DNA of 64,000 nucleotides from Bacteroidota bacterium (GTDB lineage: Bacteria > Bacteroidota > Bacteroidia > NS11-12g > UBA955): assembly GCA_023957335.1 (NCBI GenBank), contig JAMLHC010000005.1, forward strand, positions 62,001-126,000, given 5' to 3'. Under the pieces are notes generated by a model. That model saw nothing but the letters and a program-made list of their open reading frames with translations, was not told where the DNA came from and did not search any database. How positions within the stretch are numbered: position 1 is the first letter of the stretch; each line of letters begins with the position of its first letter. A program made the translations under genes and the position numbers. Below, one piece after another: positions 9,276 through 18,536 of the stretch.

Positions 9276-9686
9276 GTGTATTTCTCCCATCAGTCTTTTG
9301 TAAAAAGAATTTCACCTTTCTTTAAATACCAGTCCCCAGCATTGCTTTGGGGACTTTTTATTTGTTTACTTTTGTTATTGCCGATCGGAGATGCCGAGAC
9401 TTCCTATGTTTTCGGTATTATCCCATTCGACAAACTGGTGCATTTCGTTCTTTTTTCATTTTTTGCTTTATTTACAAGAGTAGGGTGGGCTAAGTGGTAC
9501 CGAAATGACTTCTTTGTCAGAAAAGCAAATACCTGGACAATAATAGAAGGTGTTGTATTTGCTTTTCTGACAGAGACCCTGCAGCAATTTACTTATTATA
9601 GAACTTTCTCATGGTTTGATATTTGTGCGGATGCCGTGGGTGTATTATTCGGATTATTGTTGTTTATTGTAATTTACAAACTATGA
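9276..9686 (+). CDS. VanZ-like small membrane protein
   Basis: 136 residues with four hydrophobic segments: about 23-38 (ALLWGLFICLLLLLP), 45-67 around DKLVHFVLFSFFALF, 88-98, and 115-135 near the end. The DKLVHF motif followed by a charged ETLQQF segment and FDICADAVGVLFG is the pattern of the VanZ/YfiM-like family. Members next to gcvH are common in Bacteroidota. The molecular role is unknown outside the few glycopeptide-resistance homologues, so resistance should not be inferred. It starts 7 nt after gcvH. Confidence 0.75.
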   Translation: MYFSHQSFVKRISPFFKYQSPALLWGLFICLLLLLPIGDAETSYVFGIIPFDKLVHFVLFSFFALFTRVGWAKWYRNDFFVRKANTWTIIEGVVFAFLTETLQQFTYYRTFSWFDICADAVGVLFGLLLFIVIYKL

Positions 9687-9753
9687 AATTTACCTTTTGT
9701 AAAATCAGTGTATTAAAATGTGAAACCATGAATGTGGTATTTGAATATAAATA

Positions 9754-9761
9754 TAAATTTG
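9754..9761 (+). promoter_or_regulatory. -7 box upstream of tonB
   Basis: TAAATTTG matches the -7 consensus exactly and lies 22 nt before the ATG at 9784. No well-spaced -33 TTTG was found. Confidence 0.4.
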
Positions 9762-9783
9762 CAAACCTTAAAAAAACAAAACT

Positions 9784-10506
9784 ATGGAACTAAAGAAAAG
9801 CATTAAAGCCGATGTTGCCAGGAGAGCTACCTCGTTTTTCCTTGTTGGTCTATTGATTATTCAGTTAGTAGTACTCGGTGCATTTTCATACACTTGGTAT
9901 GAGAAAACAACGGTTGCACCTACTATTACTAAAAGTGTAGGTACTAATGAAGTAATAGAACAAACAGAAATAACACAGCAAACTGCCTATTATGTGCCAC
10001 CACCACCTCCCCCTACTGCAATTGAAGTGGTTGAAGATGACAAAGCAGATGATAATGTCGAAATTCAAAGCACTGATTTTAAAGATAATACAGTAGTGGA
10101 TGCCCCATATCAGTATTATGGAATGACGCCTGGCGGCACTCCGGGAGCACCACCTCCTCCCACACACGTAGAAGAAGCTCCTATCTTTACTGTTGTGGAG
10201 ATAATGCCTGAATACCCCGGAGGACAAAATGCAATGTTGAGTTTTATCATGAAAAACTTTCGTTATCCGGATGAAGCCAGAAGATTTGACGTAGAAGGTA
10301 GAGTATTGGTTTCTTTCTTGGTTGACGAGTCTGGTAATATTACAGAAGTGAGACCTTTATTGCCCGCTAATCGCCAACTTGGATATGGTTTAGAAGATGA
10401 AGCTGTCAGGGTGGTAAAAATGATGCCTAAATGGAAACCCGGTTTTCAACGAAACAAAGCTGTTAGGGTGCGTTATACTTTACCTATAAATTGTACATTA
10501 AATTAA
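9784..10506 (+). CDS. tonB: Energy transducer TonB
   Basis: 240 residues. One N-terminal membrane segment (about 18-38) follows a short cytoplasmic tail. A Pro-rich periplasmic linker comes next (YVPPPPPPTAIEVVEDD and a second proline run near 120). The C-terminal TonB domain from about 140 carries EYPGGQNAMLSFIMKNFRYP, VEGRVLVSFLVDESGNI and MPKWKPGFQRNKAVRVRYTLPI, the conserved fold that contacts the TonB boxes of outer-membrane receptors. It draws on ExbB/ExbD energy. A separate exbB-exbD-tonB-like set lies at 18.5-20.6 kb, so this copy is unlinked. A terminator follows directly. Confidence 0.93.
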   Translation: MELKKSIKADVARRATSFFLVGLLIIQLVVLGAFSYTWYEKTTVAPTITKSVGTNEVIEQTEITQQTAYYVPPPPPPTAIEVVEDDKADDNVEIQSTDFKDNTVVDAPYQYYGMTPGGTPGAPPPPTHVEEAPIFTVVEIMPEYPGGQNAMLSFIMKNFRYPDEARRFDVEGRVLVSFLVDESGNITEVRPLLPANRQLGYGLEDEAVRVVKMMPKWKPGFQRNKAVRVRYTLPINCTLN

Positions 10507-10527
10507 TCTTGTAAGATTTTATCTTTG

Positions 10528-10552
10528 AAGCCCCTACCATAGGGGCTTTTTT
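10528..10552 (+). terminator. Rho-independent terminator after tonB
   Basis: A perfect 9-bp stem (AAGCCCCTA at 10528-10536 and TAGGGGCTT at 10540-10548) with a 3-nt loop is followed by a T run. It sits between the tonB stop and the murQ start. A TATCTTTG box (10520-10527) directly before it could be a murQ promoter, which would put the hairpin in the murQ leader. Confidence 0.85.
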
Positions 10553-10561
10553 ATTTATACT

Positions 10562-11371
10562 ATGCAAGACATACACCATACCGAACAAGATTCTCATTAT
10601 GATAATCTCGAGCAACTGTCCGCTAAAGAACTGTTGATTGGAATTAACACCGAAGATTCTTCTATAGCAAAATCTGTTGCACATGAATTACCATCAATTG
10701 AAGCATTGATAAATGTATGTTCTGAAAAACTCAATAAAGGCGGAAGACTATTTTATATCGGAGCTGGTACAAGCGGACGGCTGGGTATATTGGATGCAAG
10801 TGAATGTCCTCCAACTTATGGCGTGGACTATGACAAAGTTATTGGACTAATTGCGGGAGGTGATGCTGCTATAAGAAAGGCAGTTGAATTTGCAGAAGAC
10901 AATACAGAACAAGCTTGGAAAGACTTGCAGCAGTTGAATATCAGCAAAAGTGATTTTTTAATAGGAATTTCAGCCAGTGGTAAGACACCTTATGTTGTAG
11001 GGGGACTTGAAATGGCTAAACAAAATGGTGTGTCAACCGGATGTATTTCTTGTAATAAGAATTCAAAGTTAGGTACGCTTGCGGACTACCCGGTAGAAGT
11101 TGCAACAGGTGCTGAATTTGTAACAGGAAGTACTCGCATGAAGGCAGGAACAGCTCAAAAAATGGTGCTCAATATGATCTCTACGGTATGTATGATTAAA
11201 CTTGGAAGAGTAAAAGGAAACAAAATGGTAGATATGCAAATTGCCAATAATAAGTTGATTGATAGGGCTGTCAGAATGATTATGGGAGAGACAAATTTGG
11301 ATGCAAACATGGCGGCAGAGGCGCTCAAAAAATTTGGATGTGTGCGGGCAGTTATTGAGCATTATAAATGA
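10562..11371 (+). CDS. murQ: N-acetylmuramic acid 6-phosphate etherase
   Basis: 269 residues. It cleaves the lactyl ether of MurNAc 6-phosphate, giving GlcNAc 6-phosphate and lactate during peptidoglycan recycling. The SIS sugar-phosphate domain is clear: FYIGAGTSGRLGILDASECPPTYG holds the GxGTSGR loop and the catalytic Glu in DASECPPT. GISASGKTPYVVGGL and GAEFVTGSTRMKAGTAQKM complete the signature. It is slightly shorter than the enterobacterial enzyme. The NamZ-like gene at 29.9 kb could supply MurNAc upstream in the pathway. No transporter or kinase gene adjoins it. Confidence 0.95.
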   Translation: MQDIHHTEQDSHYDNLEQLSAKELLIGINTEDSSIAKSVAHELPSIEALINVCSEKLNKGGRLFYIGAGTSGRLGILDASECPPTYGVDYDKVIGLIAGGDAAIRKAVEFAEDNTEQAWKDLQQLNISKSDFLIGISASGKTPYVVGGLEMAKQNGVSTGCISCNKNSKLGTLADYPVEVATGAEFVTGSTRMKAGTAQKMVLNMISTVCMIKLGRVKGNKMVDMQIANNKLIDRAVRMIMGETNLDANMAAEALKKFGCVRAVIEHYK

Positions 11372-11373
11372 TT

Positions 11374-11405
11374 CTTGGCTAAAACCGCGATAATTCGTAC
11401 ATTTA
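11374..11405 (+). promoter_or_regulatory. Possible promoter of the fused E1 gene
   Basis: CTTG (11374-11377), a 20-nt spacer and TACATTTA (11398-11405), one mismatch in each box to the TTTG/TAnnTTTG consensus. The TTG start at 11430 would follow after about 20 nt. Confidence 0.35.
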
Positions 11406-11429
11406 CACCCTAATAAATAAATTGGAGTT

Positions 11430-13505
11430 TTGACAAAAGCGAAGCGTGCAATATCATTGACAGTTACAAAAGACATTCTATTACAAGCCTTTCAGTTGAT
11501 GTGCCAAACTAAGGCAATGAACAAGATTTATGAGGAGAATAGACAAATCACAACTTATGTGCATTCCACTTCACGAGGACATGAGGCTATCCAACTGGCA
11601 ACCGGATTCCTATTAGAATCTTATGATTATGCAGCACCCTATTATAGGGATGAAGCAATGCTGCTTGCAATCGGTATGCGACCTTATGAGTTAATGTTGC
11701 AACTGTTGGCAAAGAAAGATGACCCCTTCTCCGGAGGCAGAAGTTATTACTCTCATCCTTCTTTGAAACGAGAAACAATGCCCAAAATACCACACCAGTC
11801 AAGTGCTACAGGCATGCAGGCGATTCCTGCAACAGGTATGGCGCATGGAATCAAATACAAAGAACAAACAAAACAACTCAAAGGCTTAGAAATGCCAATA
11901 GTGCTTTGTTCATTAGGAGATGGATGTGTTACAGAAGGCGAAGTATCCGAAGCAATGCAAATGGCAGTATTAAAAGAACTACCCATTATTTATTTAGTTC
12001 AAGACAATGATTGGGGAATTTCGGCAACCGGTGCTGAGATGAGGGCTATGGATGCGTATGAGTTTGCTGCCGGTTTCAAAGGTTTGAAAAGAGTCAGAAC
12101 TGATGGTGCAGACTTTGTGCAATGCTATGAGGACATGAAAGACGCCATAGATTGGGTGCGCAAAAATAGAAAACCAGTTTTGGTGCATGCCAAAGTTCCT
12201 CTTTTGGGACATCATACATCGGGAGTACGTAGTGAATGGTATAGAAATGATTGGGCAGAGAATGAGAAAAATGATCCTTTTCCAAGATTGTTGCAGACTT
12301 TAATAGAGCTTGGAGAAAGCACCGGCACCCTTGATACGATTCGCAAAGAAGCTGAAGAGTTTATTGCCGAAGAGTTTGCTAAAGCAATTACCGCACCTGA
12401 ACCGGAACCTCAGTCTGTTTATGAACATGAGTTTGTCAGCACGCCAATAACAGAGGAGCTTGGTATAAGAGAGCCTGCCGGCAAAGATCCTATTGTGATG
12501 GTGGATGCAGCCTTGTTTGCCTGCGATGAAATTCTGAAAAAACATCCTGAAGCCCTATTATATGGTCAAGATGTAGGAGCAAGGCTGGGTGGAGTTTTTA
12601 GAGAAGCAGCTACACTGGCTCAAAAGCATGGTGATGCGCGTGTTTTCAATACCCCTATTCAAGAAGCATATATAGTGGGTTCGACTGTCGGAATGAGTGC
12701 AGTTGGACTCAAGCCTATTGTTGAAATTCAGTTTGCGGATTATATCTGGCCAGGTGTAAATCAATTAGTAGAGGAGGTTTCCAAATCGTGTTATTTGTCA
12801 ATGGGTAAATACCCTGTGTCAAGTGTAATCAGAATACCAACAGGTGCTTATGGTGGCGGTGGTCCATATCATTCCGGCACAGTTGAGTCAAGTATATTGC
12901 CCATCAAAGGAATTAAGGTTGTTTATCCAAGTAATGCCGCTGATATGAAAGGGTTGCTTAAAGCCGCATTCTATGACCCCAATCCGGTTGTCATATTTGA
13001 GCACAAGGGATTGTACTGGAGCAAAGTACCGGGTACCAATGCTGCCAAAACCCCCGAACCTTCGGAGGATTATGTGATACCGCTGGGTAAGGGCAGGGTT
13101 GTGTTAGAGGCAAATATTGAAAATGTAAAAAAAGGTGATTCTGTGGCAGTAATTACGTATGGAATGGGAGTGTATTGGGCATTGAATGCTGCCAAAAATC
13201 TCAATGACAGAGTTGAAATTATAGATTTGAGAACACTCAACCCTTTGGATGAAGAGTTGATTTATAATACAGTCATTAAACACGGAAAAGCATTGGTGCT
13301 AACTGAGGAGACACAACGTAATTCATTTGCTGAAGCCATTGCAGGAAGAGCTTCTGAGAAGTGTTTTAGGTTTTTGGATGCACCTATCAAAGTAATAGGA
13401 GCAGCCAACCTGCCCGCAGTGGCAATGAACAAGAACTTAGAATTCGAAATGTTGCCGAATGCAGATAAAGTACAAGCTGCTTTGGATGAATTACTTAATT
13501 ATTAA
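11430..13505 (+). CDS. Fused alpha-beta E1 subunit of a 2-oxoacid dehydrogenase (branched-chain type)
   Basis: 691 residues. The N-terminal half is an E1 alpha subunit: YYRDEAMLLAIGM, and the thiamine-diphosphate motif GDGCVTEGEVSEAMQMAVL ending in QDNDWGISA. The C-terminal half from about residue 345 is E1 beta: LYGQDVGARLGGVFREAATLA, VGMSAVGLKPIVEIQFADYIWPGVNQ and GGGGPYHSGTVESS. Such single-chain E1 proteins are common in Bacteroidota and are usually annotated as 2-oxoisovalerate dehydrogenase E1, decarboxylating branched-chain oxoacids for branched fatty acids. E2 and E3 genes are not adjacent, so substrate is inferred from family only. The start is a TTG with GGAG just upstream; no ATG precedes the conserved region. 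Confidence 0.9.
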   Translation: MTKAKRAISLTVTKDILLQAFQLMCQTKAMNKIYEENRQITTYVHSTSRGHEAIQLATGFLLESYDYAAPYYRDEAMLLAIGMRPYELMLQLLAKKDDPFSGGRSYYSHPSLKRETMPKIPHQSSATGMQAIPATGMAHGIKYKEQTKQLKGLEMPIVLCSLGDGCVTEGEVSEAMQMAVLKELPIIYLVQDNDWGISATGAEMRAMDAYEFAAGFKGLKRVRTDGADFVQCYEDMKDAIDWVRKNRKPVLVHAKVPLLGHHTSGVRSEWYRNDWAENEKNDPFPRLLQTLIELGESTGTLDTIRKEAEEFIAEEFAKAITAPEPEPQSVYEHEFVSTPITEELGIREPAGKDPIVMVDAALFACDEILKKHPEALLYGQDVGARLGGVFREAATLAQKHGDARVFNTPIQEAYIVGSTVGMSAVGLKPIVEIQFADYIWPGVNQLVEEVSKSCYLSMGKYPVSSVIRIPTGAYGGGGPYHSGTVESSILPIKGIKVVYPSNAADMKGLLKAAFYDPNPVVIFEHKGLYWSKVPGTNAAKTPEPSEDYVIPLGKGRVVLEANIENVKKGDSVAVITYGMGVYWALNAAKNLNDRVEIIDLRTLNPLDEELIYNTVIKHGKALVLTEETQRNSFAEAIAGRASEKCFRFLDAPIKVIGAANLPAVAMNKNLEFEMLPNADKVQAALDELLNY

Positions 13506-13555
13506 TATACAACGATTCACAACACATAATGAGTCATGTGAAATTTGATAACTCC

Positions 13556-14098
13556 TTAATCTTTAGTTACTTGAATTTCATATCGGGTAAGAATTTCCAA
13601 TGCTTTTTCTAAAATAGGTTGAAAAAGGTCAGGATTCTTTGAATAGTAATCAAGGCTTTGCTCAAACTGTTGTCGTGTCACTTTATGTTTGTTAAAAACA
13701 AATTCATAATCAGCACCAACATTACCCTTATACACTCTTTTGACACTTGTAACAGGTTTGGATTCAGTGGGTTCATAGCTAATTGCTTCTTGTCCTTCTT
13801 TAGTTGTTACTATCTCTTTTAATGATTCTAAGACGGATGTCTTTTGTTTTGGACCATCAGCAGTGTCAATGCGCACTGATTTTTGGGATTCTTCTGCTCC
13901 TTTAGGTGCCACTCCGGATTGATAAGCAGCATCAATTATTTTGAGCTCTGCAACTATTTGGCTCATGGTTTGATCCGCAATCAGATTTTTAGGTTGATTA
14001 GATTGAGGTCTGCTACAACTTGCAATTAATATGATGAGTAATAAAATAAATACTCGTTGTAATTTGTATGACCTATCGTAATTAAACCCTAATGTCAT
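13556..14098 (-). CDS. DUF4296-type lipoprotein
   Basis: 180 residues. A hydrophobic stretch ending in the lipobox LIASC (Cys at about 28) indicates a lipoprotein after a rather long polar n-region. NLIADQTMSQIVAELKIIDAAY matches the start of the DUF4296 domain that Bacteroidota carry next to yidC or signal peptidase genes. It is Ser/Lys/Glu rich after that. It lies 12 nt downstream of yidC on the same strand and is very likely cotranscribed, which suggests an envelope-biogenesis role, but no function is known. The true start may be a few codons further in. Confidence 0.7.
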   Translation of the reverse strand: MTLGFNYDRSYKLQRVFILLLIILIASCSRPQSNQPKNLIADQTMSQIVAELKIIDAAYQSGVAPKGAEESQKSVRIDTADGPKQKTSVLESLKEIVTTKEGQEAISYEPTESKPVTSVKRVYKGNVGADYEFVFNKHKVTRQQFEQSLDYYSKNPDLFQPILEKALEILTRYEIQVTKD

Positions 14099-14110
14099 AG
14101 ATGGTTTAGG

Positions 14111-15949
14111 CTATTTTCTTTTGCCAGTATAAGGGTCAATTCCTTTTTTCTTAGCATAGTCTTCCATTCTTTTTTGGAAATAACTTTTCTTGAGATTTAC
14201 TTTCTTTTTCTTGTTTTCAGCAATTTGTTTGTGTAGTTTGTCTTCATCCACAAAACGTTTGAAAATGGCTTGTTGTCCAAAGGTTATCATATTAGCCAAA
14301 AAGTAATAATAGCTAAGTGCAGCAGGATAATTGTTGAAGAAACCAAGGAACATGATTGGCATTACATATGAAATGATTTTCATTTGTGCACCTGCAGCTG
14401 TCAGTTGATTGTTAAGCCTTGTATAAATAATTGTTGATGCAGTCATCAATAATGTAAACAAACTGACATGATTCCCGTAAAAAGGTATAGAAAAACCACC
14501 GGGAAAATTAAAAATAGAGTCATATTGAGAAAGGTCACTTGCCCACAAGAATGATTGTTGCCTAAGTTCAAAAGAAGAAGGGAAGAAACTGAACATGGCA
14601 ATCAGAATAGGAAATTGCAAGAGCATCGGCAAGCAGCCCCCCATGGGACTTACTCCGGCTTTCTTATACAAATTCATGGTATCCATCTGGGTTTTTGCCA
14701 TATCTCCCTTGTTTTTCTCTTTAATTTCATCAAGTTCGGGCTTGAGTAATCTCATCTTAGCCGTTGATAAATAAGACTTGTAAACCAGAGGAAATAAAAG
14801 CATCTTAATAAAAATGGTTAGCAACAGAATGATAATCCCGAAGTTTCCTATATATTTACTTAAAAAGGCAAAGGTAGGAATGACCAAAAACTGATTAACC
14901 CAACGGAAAAGAGTCCAGCCCAAAGGGATGATGTCTTCTAGCTCAACACCTTCTGCTTTAAGTGTTTTGAAATGATTGGGTCCATAAAAAAATCTCAAAT
15001 TGAATACCTCATTACTTTTATTTTCAAAGGGTAAATCGAGTTGCGCTTTATATAGTTTGATATCCTCAAGTTGGTTCTTTGCAGAGTCTACGGTAACCTC
15101 GCCATCCTTTTGAAAACCTTCCTTTAGAATGACGGTATTATTAAAAAACTGTTGTTTGAATGAAACCCATTGAATCGGAGCTTTTAAATTCTCTGATTTA
15201 TATTTAGTTTCACTAATATAATCAGGCTTATCACCAATATACCGATAATAGATTGTAGATTTCAAACGTTCTGTTTCTGCTATTAGCTCTTGTTTTGGTA
15301 CCTCAACTTCTTTGTAATAGGTGAGTAAAGAATTGGGTTGAATATACTGATCCATATTCACAAGCGCAAACTGTTGGTTCAAGCCATATCCATCCGAGTC
15401 AATTTGGTAGATAGATTCGATATAGGAGTTTGCATCAAAGTTGAGTCGGAATGTAAGTTTATTGCTGTCTTGTTTAACTAAATCCCAATATACTTTGTTT
15501 GTATAAAATGCGTCATTCTTAGTGTTAAATACAAAATAATCATTTGCGTCATCTTTATCAAAAAGAATCAAGTCTCTATTTTTGGTTGTATCGGCACGAA
15601 GGTATTTGAGCACCTGAACTTTGTTTACTCTTGCACCTTTATTGGAGATTGTAACCTTGATATCATTGTTTTTAAGAGTGTATTCTTTTTCTTCACCAAA
15701 AAACTTGTGTGAAATTTCACCAAAACGCGCTTGTAATGCCTGCGAATCTTGTACAACTTCTTTTACAATAGTATCAATAGAAGCCATCTGAGCTTTGGCT
15801 TCGTGTTCTTGTTGAATTTTAACCGAAGCAATAGAATCACTAATGTGCTTTCTTTCGGCAAGTTGTTCTGCGCTGGGTTGATTGAGATAAGAATAGCCAA
15901 TGAGAATGCCTAAAATAAGGAGTAAGCCAATAATCGAGTTTCTGTCCAT
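14111..15949 (-). CDS. yidC: Membrane protein insertase YidC
   Basis: 612 residues. It inserts and folds inner-membrane proteins, alone or with Sec. The N-terminus has the anchor (IIGLLLILGILIGYSYLNQP), followed by a large periplasmic beta domain (about 70-345). The conserved 60-kDa insertase core begins near FRWVNQFLVIPTFAFLSKYIGNFG, with the cytoplasmic loop after PLVYKSYLSTAKMRLLKPELDEIKEK and the PMGGCLPMLLQFPILIAMFSFF segment. A Lys-rich cytoplasmic tail follows. The gene is divergent from the SPT-like gene, and a TACCTTTG -7 box lies just upstream. Confidence 0.96.
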   Translation of the reverse strand: MDRNSIIGLLLILGILIGYSYLNQPSAEQLAERKHISDSIASVKIQQEHEAKAQMASIDTIVKEVVQDSQALQARFGEISHKFFGEEKEYTLKNNDIKVTISNKGARVNKVQVLKYLRADTTKNRDLILFDKDDANDYFVFNTKNDAFYTNKVYWDLVKQDSNKLTFRLNFDANSYIESIYQIDSDGYGLNQQFALVNMDQYIQPNSLLTYYKEVEVPKQELIAETERLKSTIYYRYIGDKPDYISETKYKSENLKAPIQWVSFKQQFFNNTVILKEGFQKDGEVTVDSAKNQLEDIKLYKAQLDLPFENKSNEVFNLRFFYGPNHFKTLKAEGVELEDIIPLGWTLFRWVNQFLVIPTFAFLSKYIGNFGIIILLLTIFIKMLLFPLVYKSYLSTAKMRLLKPELDEIKEKNKGDMAKTQMDTMNLYKKAGVSPMGGCLPMLLQFPILIAMFSFFPSSFELRQQSFLWASDLSQYDSIFNFPGGFSIPFYGNHVSLFTLLMTASTIIYTRLNNQLTAAGAQMKIISYVMPIMFLGFFNNYPAALSYYYFLANMITFGQQAIFKRFVDEDKLHKQIAENKKKKVNLKKSYFQKRMEDYAKKKGIDPYTGKRK

Positions 15950-15968
15950 CTGTCTTTTTTCGAGGGCG

Positions 15969-15976
15969 CAAAGGTA
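15969..15976 (-). promoter_or_regulatory. -7 box upstream of yidC
   Basis: The minus strand reads TACCTTTG, a perfect match to TAnnTTTG, 19 nt before the yidC ATG. No clear -33 TTTG is present at normal spacing. Confidence 0.4.
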
Positions 15977-16135
15977 ATATATTTAATGACGAATGAAAGT
16001 TTTGAAGACGCGTTGAAAGATGTTTCGATAGATATATTGTAATATGTGTTATTTGTTGAGAAAAGCAGCTTAGTCATGGTGAAATTTTGCCAAGCAATTA
16101 CACTACTTTCGCAGCCGAAAATTAGATACAAAAAA

Positions 16136-17386
16136 ATGGCAGACATATTTAAAAAATTGCAGGAAAATATGGGTCCTTTGGGAACTTACCATAAAGAGGC
16201 TCATGGATATTTTACTTTTCCAAAACTTGAAGGTGATATTTCAAATCGCATGGTGTTTAGAGGAAAAAAACTTTTGATTTGGAGTCTAAACAATTATTTG
16301 GGTTTGGCTAATCAGCCCGAAGTGAGAAAAGTGGATGCTGAGGCTGCAAAAGAATATGGACTTGCTTTGCCTATGGGTGCTAGAATGATGAGTGGTAATT
16401 CCGATAATCACGAATTGCTTGAGAAAAATTTAGCTGAGTTTGTACACAAAGAAGATTGCTACTTGTTGAACTATGGTTATCAAGGCGTTGTCTCTATTAT
16501 TGATGCACTTGTTGGACGTCATGATGTGATAGTTTATGATGCAGAAGCACATGCATGTATTATAGATGGCGTTCGCTTGCATGCAGGCAAAAGATTTGTA
16601 TATAGTCATAATAATATAGAAAGTCTTGAAAAACAGTTAGGGCACGCGAAAAAAGTGATAGACCAAACCGGTGGTGGAATCCTTGTAATAACAGAAGGAG
16701 TTTTTGGAATGAGCGGAAGTCAAGGTAAGTTGAAAGAGATTATTGAGCTTAAGAAAAAATTTCAATTTAGACTATTTGTAGATGATGCACATGGTTTTGG
16801 TACAATGGGCAAAACCGGAGCGGGTACAGGCGAAGAACAAGGGATACAGGATGGAATAGATTTGTACTTCTCAACATTTGCCAAATCAATGGCTTTGATA
16901 GGTGCATTTGTTGCCGGAGAAAAAACTATTATTGATTATCTGCGTTATAATATGCGTTCTCAGATTTTTGCTAAATCACTGCCTATGCCAATCGTTGTAG
17001 GTGCCTTGAAAAGGTTGGAACTATTGCGCTCACAACCTGAACACAAAGAAAAACTATGGAATATTGTACGTGCTCTGCAAACAGGGTTGAAAAATGCAGG
17101 ATTTAATATTGGAGTTACTACTACGCCTGTAACCCCCGTTATTCTGAGTGGTACCGTTGAGGAGGCAACCTATCTAACTCTTGATTTAAGAGAAAATTTC
17201 AACATATTTTGTTCAATAGTGGTATATCCTGTTGTGCCTAAAGGCGTAATTTTACTCCGACTTATTCCCACAGCAGCACACACACTACAAGATGTTGAAG
17301 AAACTATTGCTGCATTCTCCGAAGTACAAAAAAGACTGAAAGCCGGACAATATGCAGGAAATAACACGATTGCACAAGTAGGGTAA
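16136..17386 (+). CDS. Alpha-oxoamine synthase, probably serine palmitoyltransferase
   Basis: 416 residues of the PLP-dependent alpha-oxoamine synthase family (AONS, KBL, SPT). The Schiff-base lysine is about K250 in STFAKSMALIGAF. DDAHGFGTMGKTGAG supplies the ring-stacking Asp/His, and WSLNNYLGLANQPEVRK is the substrate-proximal N-terminal segment. This subgroup, with its MADIFKKLQENMGPLG N-terminus, is present across Bacteroidota and is commonly assigned to sphingolipid synthesis (serine plus palmitoyl-CoA). Glycine C-acetyltransferase remains possible. The frame extends 30 codons upstream, but those residues do not resemble the family, so the ATG at 16136 is chosen. Confidence 0.82.
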   Translation: MADIFKKLQENMGPLGTYHKEAHGYFTFPKLEGDISNRMVFRGKKLLIWSLNNYLGLANQPEVRKVDAEAAKEYGLALPMGARMMSGNSDNHELLEKNLAEFVHKEDCYLLNYGYQGVVSIIDALVGRHDVIVYDAEAHACIIDGVRLHAGKRFVYSHNNIESLEKQLGHAKKVIDQTGGGILVITEGVFGMSGSQGKLKEIIELKKKFQFRLFVDDAHGFGTMGKTGAGTGEEQGIQDGIDLYFSTFAKSMALIGAFVAGEKTIIDYLRYNMRSQIFAKSLPMPIVVGALKRLELLRSQPEHKEKLWNIVRALQTGLKNAGFNIGVTTTPVTPVILSGTVEEATYLTLDLRENFNIFCSIVVYPVVPKGVILLRLIPTAAHTLQDVEETIAAFSEVQKRLKAGQYAGNNTIAQVG

Positions 17387-17400
17387 TTGTAGTTTTTTTT

Positions 17401-17408
17401 TAAATTTG
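17401..17408 (+). promoter_or_regulatory. -7 box upstream of the HU-CCDC81/SPOR gene
   Basis: TAAATTTG is a perfect -7 consensus match only 12 nt before the ATG at 17421, implying a very short leader. This also argues against the TTG start at 17406, which lies inside the box. Confidence 0.4.
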
Positions 17409-17420
17409 CCCTTCTGCTCA

Positions 17421-18533
17421 ATGCTAACACCGGAACAAAATATACACAGCTTATTATTTGACAACGATTGTGTCATTATACCTGATTTTGGCGGTTTTAT
17501 TAAAAGAACACATCCCACCGTTTTAGACCACCTTGCACATACTATCAAACCTAAAGGTGCTATGTTGTTTTTTAATATGGCATTGCAACAGAATGACGGC
17601 TTATTGGCAAATCATATTGCCGCTGAAAAAGGAATAACGTATCAAGAGGCACTTGAATTACTCGCCCAATGGGTAAAAAATACTGAACAGCAGATTTCAT
17701 TTACGGGTAAATTTAAATTTGGACATCTCGGAACTTTCTTTGTGAATGCTGAAGGCAAAAAATGGTTTGCACCATCCCCAACTTTGAATTTTTCCAAAAC
17801 GACTTTCGGATTGGAAACAATTGTAGCCAAAACTATTATTCAAGATTCAGAACTTAAGGATAAGAAAGAAGAATTAATTAGAGCAAAGTACGAAAAAGAG
17901 GTAGTGCAACCGACTTTGTTAACTGCTCAAAAAATAAAAAAGAAGAGATTGCCTCTAAAGATTGCAGCTTCATTAATTCTATTGGTAGGTGTGAGTGCAG
18001 TTTTATATTTTACTGTATTTGAAAATAATAACTTAGGTATGTTTCAACAAGCTCAAATTATACCTGCTTTAGATTCTACTCCCCAAGTTCAAGAACCAGA
18101 AGATGTCCCTTCAATTCAAGATATTACACCCGAACAAGATTCGGGCTACTCTTTTCAAAATAATATTGTGAATAGCGATAGTCAAACGACTGAATCCTAT
18201 ACCAATACAACAACCAATATAATCTCAAACGAAATTACTTCGGAGTCCGGTGTACAAAATTCAGTACAATCAACAACGAAAGATGTAGATGAAATTCTTG
18301 ACGAAGAAGGTATTTACACTATTTTGGCAGGTGCATTTCTGCATGAAGATAATGCTCAGAGGAGAATGGAATTATTAACTCAAAATGGATTTGATGTACA
18401 CCCGGTTAAGCCTTCAAACAGTAGGCTTACAAAAATCCAATGCGGAAAATTCTCTTCAATAGAAGATGCAGAAATTCAACTCAAAGAAGTCCAAAAAATA
18501 ATACCTCAAGCACACATCACATCTTTTAAATAA
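17421..18533 (+). CDS. HU-CCDC81 and SPOR domain membrane protein
   Basis: 370 residues. The N-terminal part (HSLLFDNDCVIIPDFGGFIKR, then ITYQEALELLAQWVKNTEQQI, then FKFGHLGTFFVNAEGKKWFAPSP) matches the paired HU-like CCDC81 domains described in Bacteroidota. A membrane segment lies at about 178-198 (KIAASLILLVGVSAVLYF). A Gln/Thr/Ser-rich linker leads to a C-terminal SPOR domain (about 297-370, IYTILAGAFLHEDNAQRR), which binds denuded peptidoglycan at division sites. The topology is therefore cytoplasmic HU-like, one membrane pass and periplasmic SPOR, linking nucleoid-type and septal domains. The exbB-like gene starts 3 nt after the stop, so they form an operon. Confidence 0.85.
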   Translation: MLTPEQNIHSLLFDNDCVIIPDFGGFIKRTHPTVLDHLAHTIKPKGAMLFFNMALQQNDGLLANHIAAEKGITYQEALELLAQWVKNTEQQISFTGKFKFGHLGTFFVNAEGKKWFAPSPTLNFSKTTFGLETIVAKTIIQDSELKDKKEELIRAKYEKEVVQPTLLTAQKIKKKRLPLKIAASLILLVGVSAVLYFTVFENNNLGMFQQAQIIPALDSTPQVQEPEDVPSIQDITPEQDSGYSFQNNIVNSDSQTTESYTNTTTNIISNEITSESGVQNSVQSTTKDVDEILDEEGIYTILAGAFLHEDNAQRRMELLTQNGFDVHPVKPSNSRLTKIQCGKFSSIEDAEIQLKEVQKIIPQAHITSFK

Positions 18534-18536
18534 AAC

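Noticed and set aside
9276..9686. Glycopeptide resistance gene
   Set aside because: VanZ-like proteins are widespread and this one sits beside gcvH in a housekeeping context with no vanA/vanH/vanX.
16046..16135. 30-codon N-terminal extension of the SPT-like enzyme
   Set aside because: The residues are not family-like and family homology starts exactly at the internal ATG at 16136.
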